From: Muribaculum sp.
GTDB lineage: Bacteria > Bacillota > Clostridia > Lachnospirales > Lachnospiraceae
Direction: 5' to 3'
Length of the DNA stretch: 52,725 nucleotides
Assembly: GCA_023663735.1 (NCBI GenBank)
Contig: JAMPGV010000011.1
Span: forward strand, 1 to 52,725
Shown: positions 16,038 to 23,325 of the stretch, piece by piece
Position numbering within the stretch: position 1 is the stretch's first letter
Layout of the letters: every line of letters begins with the position of its first letter
Translations under genes and position numbers: made by a program
The notes under the pieces: generated by a model
The model's input: only the letters and a program-made list of their open reading frames with translations
Told to the model about the DNA's origin: nothing
Databases searched by the model: none

Positions 16038-16071
16038 GGCGGCGATGATCGGAAATCAGCCGCCTCTTTTT
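16038..16071 (+). terminator. Terminator after the cupin gene
   Basis: GGCGGC (16038-16043) pairs with GCCGCC (16059-16064), with an inner TGAT/ATCA extension, then TCTTTTT. Confidence 0.8.
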
Positions 16072-16134
16072 GTGCCTATTTTTAATATATTGCCTTGCTA
16101 TTCACCCAAAAAGAATGATATTCGATATAAATTT

Positions 16135-16166
16135 ATTGATAAACAATAAAAATATATTGACAAACA
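16135..16166 (+). promoter_or_regulatory. Direct repeats, candidate operator of the DUF2975-XRE-DUF4173 unit
   Basis: ATTGATAAACA (16135-16145) and ATTGACAAACA (16156-16166) are 11-bp repeats with one mismatch, spaced 21 bp start to start, i.e. on the same helix face. The second copy overlaps the -35 box. The XRE regulator encoded downstream is a natural candidate ligand. Confidence 0.45.
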
Positions 16167-16185
16167 GATTTGCAGCCTCTATAAT
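16157..16185 (+). promoter_or_regulatory. Consensus sigma-A promoter
   Basis: TTGACA (16157-16162), exactly 17 bp, TATAAT (16180-16185), preceded by an A/T-rich UP-like stretch. Both boxes are perfect; start expected near 16192. Confidence 0.9.
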
Positions 16186-16261
16186 AGGCCATAGATAGAT
16201 CATGGATCCGTTATAGATCAATCAACCGCAGGCAAAAGGCGGCAGACTGGAGGAGAGCGCG

Positions 16262-16765
16262 ATGAATGACGGAGTTCGGAAGGAGAACGCTGCGGACGCA
16301 AGGGAAGCGGCGCAGAGAAAGAAACAGTTCTTGGCGAAGGCGGTTAAGCTTCTGCTGGACGTCATGTTTGTTCTGGGGATACTGGTAACGGTCAGTCTCC
16401 CCGTCTCTATCAAGGTGATCGGAGAGTATTACGCTCCGGTGATCGAAAACTATCAGGAGAGCGTTATTATCTATTTTGTGCTGGGTGTGGCCGCTCTGGT
16501 GCTGATACGGGAACTGCGCAGGATTTTCCGCACCGTGCTGAATGAGGACTGTTTTGTCATGGAAAATGTGGTGAGTCTGCGGAAGATGGGAAATTGGAGC
16601 TTTTTCATTGCGGGTATGTCGGTGGTGCGGAGCATCGTGTATCTGACGGTGGCGATGCTGGTAGTGATTCTGGTGTTTGTGATCGCCGGGCTGTTCTCGA
16701 AGGTTCTGGCCATGGTGTTCGAGGAGGCGGTCCGCTATAAGGAAGAGAACGACCTGACGATTTGA
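16262..16765 (+). CDS. DUF2975 family membrane protein
   Basis: A 167-residue protein with four hydrophobic segments (about residues 22-45, 60-85, 103-135 and 140-155) and a charged N-terminus. The arrangement, with a membrane protein of this size followed at once by an 80-residue XRE regulator, is the usual setting of DUF2975 (YoaS/YozG-like pairs in Bacillus). The role of the family is not known to me; it may sense the membrane state or antagonise the partner regulator. GGAGGAGAGCG precedes ATG 16262. It is the first gene behind the consensus promoter at 16157-16185. Confidence 0.75.
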   Translation: MNDGVRKENAADAREAAQRKKQFLAKAVKLLLDVMFVLGILVTVSLPVSIKVIGEYYAPVIENYQESVIIYFVLGVAALVLIRELRRIFRTVLNEDCFVMENVVSLRKMGNWSFFIAGMSVVRSIVYLTVAMLVVILVFVIAGLFSKVLAMVFEEAVRYKEENDLTI

Positions 16766-16796
16766 GACATAGCGGCGATGGAAAGAGGATGAGAAA

Positions 16797-17036
16797 ATGG
16801 CGATCATAGTGAATCTGGATGTCATGATGGCAAAGCGCAAAAAAGGACTCACGGAGCTTGCGGGCGAGGTGGATATCACGCTTGCCAATCTGTCGATTCT
16901 AAAAAACAATAAAGCGAAAGCCGTCCGGTTTTCCACGCTGGAGTCCATCTGTAAAGCGTTGGACTGCCAGCCGGGGGACATTCTGGAGTATGTGCCGGAC
17001 GCGCAGGACAACCAAGACAATCAAGACAAGGTATAA
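16797..17036 (+). CDS. XRE/Cro-type transcriptional regulator (YozG-like)
   Basis: A 79-residue DNA-binding protein that is little more than one helix-turn-helix: MMAKRKKGLTELAGEVDIT, then LSILKNNKAKAVRFSTLESI is the turn and recognition helix, and CQPGDILEYVPD is the conserved end of this subfamily. These small regulators usually control their own operon; the direct repeats over the promoter at 16135-16166 are a possible site. The C-terminus is a repetitive DNQDNQDK stretch. GAAAGAGGATGAG precedes ATG 16797. It lies between DUF2975 and DUF4173 genes, all co-directional. Confidence 0.88.
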   Translation: MAIIVNLDVMMAKRKKGLTELAGEVDITLANLSILKNNKAKAVRFSTLESICKALDCQPGDILEYVPDAQDNQDNQDKV

Positions 17037-17063
17037 CCACTACCGGAAGGGAGGAACTAAAAC

Positions 17064-18848
17064 ATGAGCATGAATAATCTGCCGGACAACAATCAGGGGA
17101 ACGAGGCGGCCGCATCCGCAGTCTCCCCGCAGTATTTGAATGTGGTAAACGGGAACGGGCCGTCTCCCCGCCGGGAGGAGACGGAACAGACGAAGCGGAT
17201 GAAAGAGAATTACCGATTCTTTGGCCCTGTCACGTTTGTGTACGCCCTGTTTTATGCTTTTTGCATGTTCCACAACGGATCGGGGGTCACTTTCCCTTTT
17301 TTCATGGCAGGAAGTCTCTTGTATTTGTGCTATTCTTTGTCAAAACTAGAGATTTCCTTGAAAAAAGGCAGCGCCTTCTATATGATCAGTATGATGCTGC
17401 TTGCGGTGTCCACGTTCTGCACCGACGACGGACGGATTATCGCCTTTAATAAGACGGGCATTTTTCTGTTGATGATGAGTCTGCTCTTAAAGCAGTTTTT
17501 TGACACATCTAAATGGAAGCTGGGAAAATATCTGTGGGCTATCTGCCAGCTGACGTTTGCCAGTCTGGGAGAGCTGGACCGCCCCTTTAGCGACGCCGCC
17601 GGGTATATGCGCAGTCTGCGTAAGCAGGGGAAGAAAAACGGCGCAAAAATCGGGTATGTGCTGCTGGGAGCCGTGATTGCGGCGCCCATTCTGCTGACCG
17701 TGCTTCTGCTTTTAGGAAGCGCCGACGCGGTATTCCGGGATCTCACCGGCCGGATTCTGCGCAATCTCCGGATCGGCAATCTTTTCAACGTATTGGTCCG
17801 GATTTGTTTTCTGTATTTTGCCGCGTATCTGTTGACGGCATACCTGTGCAGGCATACGATCCGGGAGGAGGTCAAGGACAGACGGAAAGGAGAACCGCTT
17901 TTGGCCATTACCGTCAACGGGATGTTGACGGCGGTTTATCTCTTGTTTTCCGTGATCCAGATCGTGTATTTGTTCTTGGGCGGGATGCAGCTTCCGGCGG
18001 AATATACTTATGCGGAATACGCCAGAGAGGGATTTTTCCAACTGCTCGCGGTGAGTATTCTGAATCTGGTCATCGTGCTGGTCTCCCTGTGCTTTTTCCG
18101 GGAGAGCAAGCTGCTGAAAGCTGTTCTGACAGTCATGTCGCTTTGCACCTTTGTCATGATTGCTTCCAGCGCGCTGCGCATGATGATGTACATTCGGTTT
18201 TATTATCTGACGTTTCTGCGGATTCTGGTATTGTGGGGATTGGCGTTACTGTTTGTGCTGTTCGTGGGGGTTGTCATAAATATTTACCGGGAGAGTTTCC
18301 CGCTGTTCCGCTATAGTATGGTGATGGTCACATTGCTGTATCTGGCGCTGTCCTTCTCGCATCCGGATTATATCATTGCCGCGGTAAATGTAGCCAACGC
18401 TCCGCTCGGCACGGCACAAAATGACGCAAGTGTCACAAACGAGGCAAAAGAGAACAGAAACGGATTTTTCCTGAGTGAGGGACCCTACGAGGATTACGCC
18501 TATCTGTCGCGTTTGAATGCGGACGCCGCGCCGATTCTGATTCCTTATCTGGCGAGGCTGGGATATGATGTGGAATCGTTTACTATCCGGGGGGAGATGG
18601 AGAACCGCTGGGATATGCAGAACGAAAAGTGGGAAGAGCTTCCCGGTGCGGAACAGGAGCGCTGCATCGCGGCGAAGATAGAACAGCGTCTCTGCCGCAG
18701 AAGAGAGCAGGAAGGATTTGGGTATTATTATCTGCGGGAACTGCAGCTGTCCACGGATGATTTCGGCATCCGCACCTATAATGTGTCCCGGCACATGGCG
18801 CTGCGCCAGATTGCGGCGGCCAATATGGCGTCTTATAATCGGCAGTAG
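17064..18848 (+). CDS. DUF4173 family polytopic membrane protein
   Basis: A 594-residue protein with a soluble N-terminal 55 residues, about eleven to thirteen hydrophobic segments from residue 58 to 445, and a hydrophilic C-terminal domain of about 140 residues. The motif LGSADAVF in a middle loop, and the QLPAEYTYAEYAREGFFQLL block, are features I associate with DUF4173. No enzymatic motif is visible. GGGAGGAAC lies 8 nt before ATG 17064. The gene follows the XRE regulator by 27 bp and is probably transcribed from the same promoter. Function unknown; regulation together with DUF2975 suggests an envelope role. Confidence 0.75.
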   Translation: MSMNNLPDNNQGNEAAASAVSPQYLNVVNGNGPSPRREETEQTKRMKENYRFFGPVTFVYALFYAFCMFHNGSGVTFPFFMAGSLLYLCYSLSKLEISLKKGSAFYMISMMLLAVSTFCTDDGRIIAFNKTGIFLLMMSLLLKQFFDTSKWKLGKYLWAICQLTFASLGELDRPFSDAAGYMRSLRKQGKKNGAKIGYVLLGAVIAAPILLTVLLLLGSADAVFRDLTGRILRNLRIGNLFNVLVRICFLYFAAYLLTAYLCRHTIREEVKDRRKGEPLLAITVNGMLTAVYLLFSVIQIVYLFLGGMQLPAEYTYAEYAREGFFQLLAVSILNLVIVLVSLCFFRESKLLKAVLTVMSLCTFVMIASSALRMMMYIRFYYLTFLRILVLWGLALLFVLFVGVVINIYRESFPLFRYSMVMVTLLYLALSFSHPDYIIAAVNVANAPLGTAQNDASVTNEAKENRNGFFLSEGPYEDYAYLSRLNADAAPILIPYLARLGYDVESFTIRGEMENRWDMQNEKWEELPGAEQERCIAAKIEQRLCRRREQEGFGYYYLRELQLSTDDFGIRTYNVSRHMALRQIAAANMASYNRQ

Positions 18849-18937
18849 AACACAAACTCTCCGATATGGGTATCAAATTACTTTTCCTGTGGCACAATAG
18901 TTGTAAAGATAAACTTGAGAACCATAGGGGGACAATG

Positions 18938-19615
18938 ATGAATCGAAATCATAGGAAGCGGAATCCTATTCATCGGACAAAGCGGGCGCTGGTTCTGTGC
19001 ATCGCCGCGCTGGCATTCGGATGCTGCGCCTGCGGCAGCAGGAGGGAGGATCTTTCCACCCAGCCCGACACATCACAGCAGTCAGGGGCGCAGGGGGATT
19101 TCACGGTACAGGAAAGCGGCGAGACCGGAGAATTTTCGGATGATGTGGAAGGCGGCTGGAGCGAGGAGATGACGGCGCTCAAGCAGGCCGTGGCAGCGGA
19201 ATTGGGCGACGATTACTGGCCGGAAATGCAGATGCCCGCGGAATATCTGGAAATGACTTACGGACTCTCCCCGGAGCTGTATGAGGATTATATGGGCGAG
19301 ATGCCTCTGATGAGTACCCATGTGGACACGCTGCTCATCGTGAAGGCCGCGGAGGGTCAGGCGGACGCGGTGGAGGAGGCTCTAAAGGTCTACCGCACGG
19401 ATCTGGTGGAAAACGGCAGACAGTATCCCATGAATGTGGGAAGAGTGCTGGCGAGCAGGGTAGAGCGCATCGGTGATTATGTGTGCTTCCTGTTGCTGGG
19501 CGGCGAGGCGGCGGATGTGGACGAGGACGATCAGGAGGCTTTGATTGTCCACTGTCAGGAACAGAATCAGCGGGCCGTCGATGCAATCAAAGAACAGATC
19601 GACGGCGGCAGATAA
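18938..19615 (+). CDS. DUF4358 family lipoprotein
   Basis: A 225-residue lipoprotein. The basic N-terminus leads to a hydrophobic stretch, LVLCIAALAFGCCAC, where a cysteine of the lipobox is lipidated. A disordered acidic linker (about residues 30-75) precedes the DUF4358 domain, which shows the usual layout: VDTLLIVKAAEGQADAVEEA, an RxVLASRVERIGDYVCFLLL-type end, and a conserved Tyr-rich middle. AGGGGGA upstream supports ATG 18938 (18935 is also possible). In Lachnospiraceae this domain is commonly beside MBOAT and DHHW genes, as here, so an accessory role in surface polymer acylation is likely. Confidence 0.8.
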   Translation: MNRNHRKRNPIHRTKRALVLCIAALAFGCCACGSRREDLSTQPDTSQQSGAQGDFTVQESGETGEFSDDVEGGWSEEMTALKQAVAAELGDDYWPEMQMPAEYLEMTYGLSPELYEDYMGEMPLMSTHVDTLLIVKAAEGQADAVEEALKVYRTDLVENGRQYPMNVGRVLASRVERIGDYVCFLLLGGEAADVDEDDQEALIVHCQEQNQRAVDAIKEQIDGGR

Positions 19616-19636
19616 AGCGGTCTCCGGAGGCAGCGC

Positions 19637-21052
19637 ATGGTATTTAGCAGCATTTTGTTTTTGTTTCGGTTTCTGCCGTTTTTTATGATTTGTTATTTTC
19701 TTGCGCCGGGCAGGGTGAAAAATCTGGTTCTCCTTCTGGGGAGCCTGATTTTTTATGCCTGGGGGGAGCCGGTCTATGTGGCGTTGATGCTTTTCTCCAC
19801 GGCGTCGGATTATATTCACGGCCGCTTGATCGGGGCGAAAAGGGGAACCCGGACGGCGGATGTCTGGTTGTTCTCTTCGCTGGCGGTCAATCTGGCGCTG
19901 CTGGGGTTTTTCAAATATGCGGATTTTCTGATCATATCCGTGAATCGTCTGGCGGGGACTTCGCTTCCGCTTCTGCATCTGGGACTTCCGATCGGCATTT
20001 CGTTCTATACATTCCAGACCATGTCCTATACCATTGACGTTTACCGGGGAGAGGCGAAAGTGCAGAAGAATCTGCTGGACTTTGCGGTTTTTGTGACCAT
20101 GTTTCCCCAGCTGGTCGCAGGTCCGATCGTCAAATACCGTCAGGTGGAGGAGCGTCTTCACAAACGGCGCCCCGATCTTCTGCAAATTGCATCCGGGGTC
20201 AGGCGGTTTGTCATCGGACTGGCGAAGAAGGTGCTTCTGGCCAACAATATCGGCCTGTTGTGGAATTTGGTGAAAGGGGAGGATTACGGGGAGATCAGCG
20301 TACTCACCGCATGGCTCGGAATCGTTGCTTTTGCATTGCAGATCTATTTTGATTTCTCCGGTTATTCCGATATGGCGATCGGTCTGGGGGCGGCGCTGGG
20401 ATTTGATTTCCCGGAGAATTTCAATTATCCCTATATCTCCCGCTCCGTCACGGAGTTCTGGCGCAGATGGCATATTTCCCTCGGCGGGTGGTTCCGGGAA
20501 TATGTGTATATTCCGCTGGGCGGTAATCGCAAGGGGCTGCCGAGACAGCTTGTCAATATTTTGATCGTATGGGCGCTCACGGGGATCTGGCACGGCGCGG
20601 GATGGAATTTTCTTTTGTGGGGGCTGTGGTTCGCCCTGCTTCTGGCGGCGGAAAAGCTGTTGTTGGGAAAAATATTGGCGGCGCTTCCCGGATTGTTCGG
20701 GCATGTGTATTGTCTCTTGGCGGTGCTGCTCGGATGGGTGCTTTTTGAGCTGGAGTCTGCGGGGGATGTGGCGCGGTATCTGGGCGCTCTATTCGGCGCG
20801 GGCGGGCGGCTGCTCTGGGACAGACAGGGTCTTTGGCTGGGACGGGAATATCTGGCGCTGCTGCTTTTGGCCGCCGCAGCGTCCACGCCGTTTGCTGCGG
20901 GCGTCGTTAGGAGACTGCGGGAGAGCCGGGCGGCATATGCGGTCGCGCTGTGTGATTTCGGGGAAAAATTTTTCCCGGCGGCATTGTTTGCGCTGTCCGT
21001 CGCATATGTGGTGGAAGCGTCCTATAATCCGTTTTTGTATTTTCGGTTTTGA
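19637..21052 (+). CDS. MBOAT family O-acyltransferase (DltB/AlgI-like)
   Basis: A 471-residue polytopic membrane protein. It opens with MVFSSILFLFRFLPFFMI, typical of the AlgI/PatA branch. LVAGPIVKYRQVEERL is the conserved cytosolic re-entrant loop, RRWHISLGGWFREYVYIPLGG the core block, and GIWHGAGWNFLLWGLW carries the catalytic histidine, His319. Such enzymes pass an acyl group, usually acetyl, across the membrane to an extracytoplasmic carbohydrate together with an SGNH-like partner. That partner is the DHHW gene downstream. GGAGGCAGCGC precedes ATG 19637, 21 bp after the DUF4358 gene. Confidence 0.92.
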   Translation: MVFSSILFLFRFLPFFMICYFLAPGRVKNLVLLLGSLIFYAWGEPVYVALMLFSTASDYIHGRLIGAKRGTRTADVWLFSSLAVNLALLGFFKYADFLIISVNRLAGTSLPLLHLGLPIGISFYTFQTMSYTIDVYRGEAKVQKNLLDFAVFVTMFPQLVAGPIVKYRQVEERLHKRRPDLLQIASGVRRFVIGLAKKVLLANNIGLLWNLVKGEDYGEISVLTAWLGIVAFALQIYFDFSGYSDMAIGLGAALGFDFPENFNYPYISRSVTEFWRRWHISLGGWFREYVYIPLGGNRKGLPRQLVNILIVWALTGIWHGAGWNFLLWGLWFALLLAAEKLLLGKILAALPGLFGHVYCLLAVLLGWVLFELESAGDVARYLGALFGAGGRLLWDRQGLWLGREYLALLLLAAAASTPFAAGVVRRLRESRAAYAVALCDFGEKFFPAALFALSVAYVVEASYNPFLYFRF

Positions 21053-21076
21053 AGAGAAGGGCAGGGATAGAGGCAT

Positions 21077-22240
21077 ATGGTTAGGGACCGTTTGGGCAAG
21101 CGTCAGGCTTATCTGGGACAATTTCGGCGGGACAAACTCAACGCGGGTTTGACTGTGGGGATATTTTGTGTCATAGTATTGGTATTGACTGCGGCGGATC
21201 TGATGCAGAGCGACCGGCTGTTCTCCGAGACGGAGAACCGGCTGCTGGCGTCCAGACCGGAACCGAGCGTCGGGCGTGTGCTGGACGGCAGTTTTATGGA
21301 AGCGTATGAGACTTATGTGACGGATCAGTTCGTGGAGCGGGACAAATGGATCGGTATCAAGACCGGGACGGATCTTCTGCTGCAGAAGCGGGAGATCAAC
21401 GGCGTCTATCTGGGGCGGGACGGCTATCTGATCGAGAAGCATGATCCCCGGGACTACCCGGCGGAGACGGTGCGGCGGAAGCTGGAGCTTCTGGAGACGT
21501 TGACAAAGCGGTGGGACGCCCGGGTGATGCTCGTACCCACGGCGGACAATGTTTTGACAGACCGGATGCCTCCGTATGCGGAATTTTATGACCAGAGGGC
21601 ATTTCTGGAGGAAGTGCGCAGCCGGGTGGGGGAGGCGCGCCTGATCGACGTATACCCGGTGCTTCTGGAGCATAGCGGGGAGGAGATCTATTACCGCACG
21701 GATCACCACTGGACGTCCCTTGGCGCGTGGTACGGGTACCGGACATGGGCGGAAGCGATGGGGGAAATCCCGCAGGTTTCGCCGCAGGATGCGGTGACGG
21801 TGGCGGAGGATTTTCTGGGGACGCTCCATGCGCGGCTCAATTTTCCCGTGGAGCCGGACCGCATCGAATATTTTCCGGCCACGACGGAGCGTCCGGTGCG
21901 GCTGCTTTATGATATGCAGACCGAGACAGACTCCTGCTATGAGGAAAAGTATCTTGCAGCCAAGAACAAATACGGTTATTTTCTGGATGACAATCACGCC
22001 TTTATCGAGATGGACACGAGTCTGCGCAATGGCAGGACGCTCTTTGTCCTCAAGGATTCTTATGCAAACTGTATGATTCCGCTTCTGGCGATGCATTACG
22101 AGAAGATCTATGTGGTTGATCTGCGCTATCTGAACGGGAAGCTCTTTCCGTTTATGGAGTGTTATGAGCCGGAGACGGGCATGGATGTGCTGGTTTTGTA
22201 TAACTGCATCCATTTTCTGGAAGAATTTCGGTATTGGTAA
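21077..22240 (+). CDS. DHHW (AlgJ/AlgX-like) acyltransferase partner
   Basis: A 387-residue protein with one N-terminal membrane anchor (about residues 23-42) and an extracellular SGNH-like domain. RTDHHWTSLGAWYGYRTW holds the DHHW signature, with Asp209, His210, His211 and Trp212 at the usual spacing from the anchor. FVLKDSYANCMIPLL near the C-terminus has the Ser-Tyr nucleophile block. It would accept the acyl group delivered by the MBOAT protein and place it on an exopolysaccharide or other surface glycan. It lies 24 bp downstream of the MBOAT gene with AGAGG upstream; the three genes form one cassette. Confidence 0.88.
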   Translation: MVRDRLGKRQAYLGQFRRDKLNAGLTVGIFCVIVLVLTAADLMQSDRLFSETENRLLASRPEPSVGRVLDGSFMEAYETYVTDQFVERDKWIGIKTGTDLLLQKREINGVYLGRDGYLIEKHDPRDYPAETVRRKLELLETLTKRWDARVMLVPTADNVLTDRMPPYAEFYDQRAFLEEVRSRVGEARLIDVYPVLLEHSGEEIYYRTDHHWTSLGAWYGYRTWAEAMGEIPQVSPQDAVTVAEDFLGTLHARLNFPVEPDRIEYFPATTERPVRLLYDMQTETDSCYEEKYLAAKNKYGYFLDDNHAFIEMDTSLRNGRTLFVLKDSYANCMIPLLAMHYEKIYVVDLRYLNGKLFPFMECYEPETGMDVLVLYNCIHFLEEFRYW

Positions 22241-22272
22241 AAGGTAAAAGCAGCGCGGAAATGAGGTAAAAA

Positions 22273-23127
22273 ATGGAAAAATTAGGGATTCCGCAGAACA
22301 CCATTGCGGTATTGCAGAAGTACGGGTTTCAGTTTCAAAAAAAATACGGACAGAATTTTCTGATCGACACGAGGGTGCTGGAACGGATTATCGCGGCGGC
22401 GGAGATTACCAAGGAGGACTGTGTGCTGGAAATCGGGCCGGGAATCGGCACCATGACGCAGTATCTGGCGGAGGCCGCGGGCGGGGTGGTGGCGGTGGAG
22501 ATTGACAGGGCGCTGATTCCGATTTTGGAGGATACGCTGTCCGCCTACGACAATGTGATGATTCTCAACGAAGATATCCTCAAAACAGATATCAACCGGA
22601 TTGTGCGGGAGCAGAACGGGGGAAAGCCTGTCAAGGTGGTGGCAAATCTTCCCTATTACATAACGACGCCCATTATCATGGGACTGTTTGAGCAGCATGT
22701 CCCTCTCAAAAGCATCACCGTCATGGTGCAGAAGGAGGTGGCGGAGCGGATGCAGGTGGGACCCGGCACCAAGGATTACGGCGCGCTGTCTTTGGCGGTG
22801 CAGTATTATGCCCGGCCGGAGTTGGTGGCTAATGTGCCGCCCAACTGTTTTATTCCCAGACCTAATGTGGGCAGCGCGGTCATCCGACTGACCCGTTACG
22901 CGGAACCTCCCGTGCAGGCGCAGGACGAGCGGAAGCTGTTTGCCCTGATCAGGGCTTCATTCAACCAAAGGCGCAAGACGCTGGTCAACGGGCTGTGCAA
23001 TGCGCCGGAACTGGGGCTGGACAGGGAGCGGGTACTCGATGCGCTGAGCCGTCTGGAGCTTCCGCCCACCGTGCGGGGGGAGGTGCTCACACTGGAACAG
23101 TTCGCGCGGTTGAGCAATCTTTTGTAG
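22273..23127 (+). CDS. rsmA: 16S rRNA dimethyladenosine transferase KsgA/RsmA
   Basis: A 284-residue SAM-dependent methyltransferase that dimethylates two adjacent adenosines near the 3' end of 16S rRNA in late 30S assembly. KKYGQNFLIDTRVLERI is the conserved N-terminus, LEIGPGIGTMTQYLAE binds SAM, and NLPYYITTPIIMGLF is the catalytic NLPY motif. FNQRRKTLVNGL near the C-terminus completes the family pattern. Length is typical. GAGG lies before ATG 22273. It follows the DHHW gene by 32 bp, so it may share its transcript, although no link in function is expected. Confidence 0.96.
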   Translation: MEKLGIPQNTIAVLQKYGFQFQKKYGQNFLIDTRVLERIIAAAEITKEDCVLEIGPGIGTMTQYLAEAAGGVVAVEIDRALIPILEDTLSAYDNVMILNEDILKTDINRIVREQNGGKPVKVVANLPYYITTPIIMGLFEQHVPLKSITVMVQKEVAERMQVGPGTKDYGALSLAVQYYARPELVANVPPNCFIPRPNVGSAVIRLTRYAEPPVQAQDERKLFALIRASFNQRRKTLVNGLCNAPELGLDRERVLDALSRLELPPTVRGEVLTLEQFARLSNLL

Positions 23128-23150
23128 GAGTCACGACAAGAGTCACGACA
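23128..23150 (+). repeat. 11-bp direct repeat after rsmA
   Basis: GAGTCACGACA occurs at 23128-23138 and 23140-23150, right after the rsmA stop. No role is evident. Confidence 0.5.
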
Positions 23151-23245
23151 GGCTCCATTGGTAAAAAATTCCGATATGTAGTTTGACAGGATGGGGTGGA
23201 AACACAACATCTTGTATTTTTTGTGCATTTTTTGTGCGTTTAATT

Positions 23246-23274
23246 TTGACATCCCAGAGGTACTATGATAAACT
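23246..23274 (+). promoter_or_regulatory. Promoter for the TPR/acidic-repeat gene
   Basis: TTGACA (23246-23251), 17-bp spacer, TAAACT (23269-23274) with extended TG at 23266-23267. The start would fall near 23281, leaving no leader for an ATG at 23284; this supports TTG 23326 as the translation start. Confidence 0.65.
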
Positions 23275-23325
23275 TAGAGAAAAATGGATTTCTTGTCAAT
23301 ACGGTACAAAAGGGAGCGGAATACC

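Noticed and set aside
20789..22213. Minus-strand open frame of about 474 codons across the MBOAT and DHHW genes
   Set aside because: Both plus-strand genes show catalytic motifs; the antisense frame is rich in His/Arg/Pro as expected of a shadow and lacks a start signal.
23284..23325. ATG 23284 as start of the TPR/AAA-like protein
   Set aside because: It would lie at the predicted transcription start with no ribosome site, while TTG 23326 has AGGGAG at good spacing.
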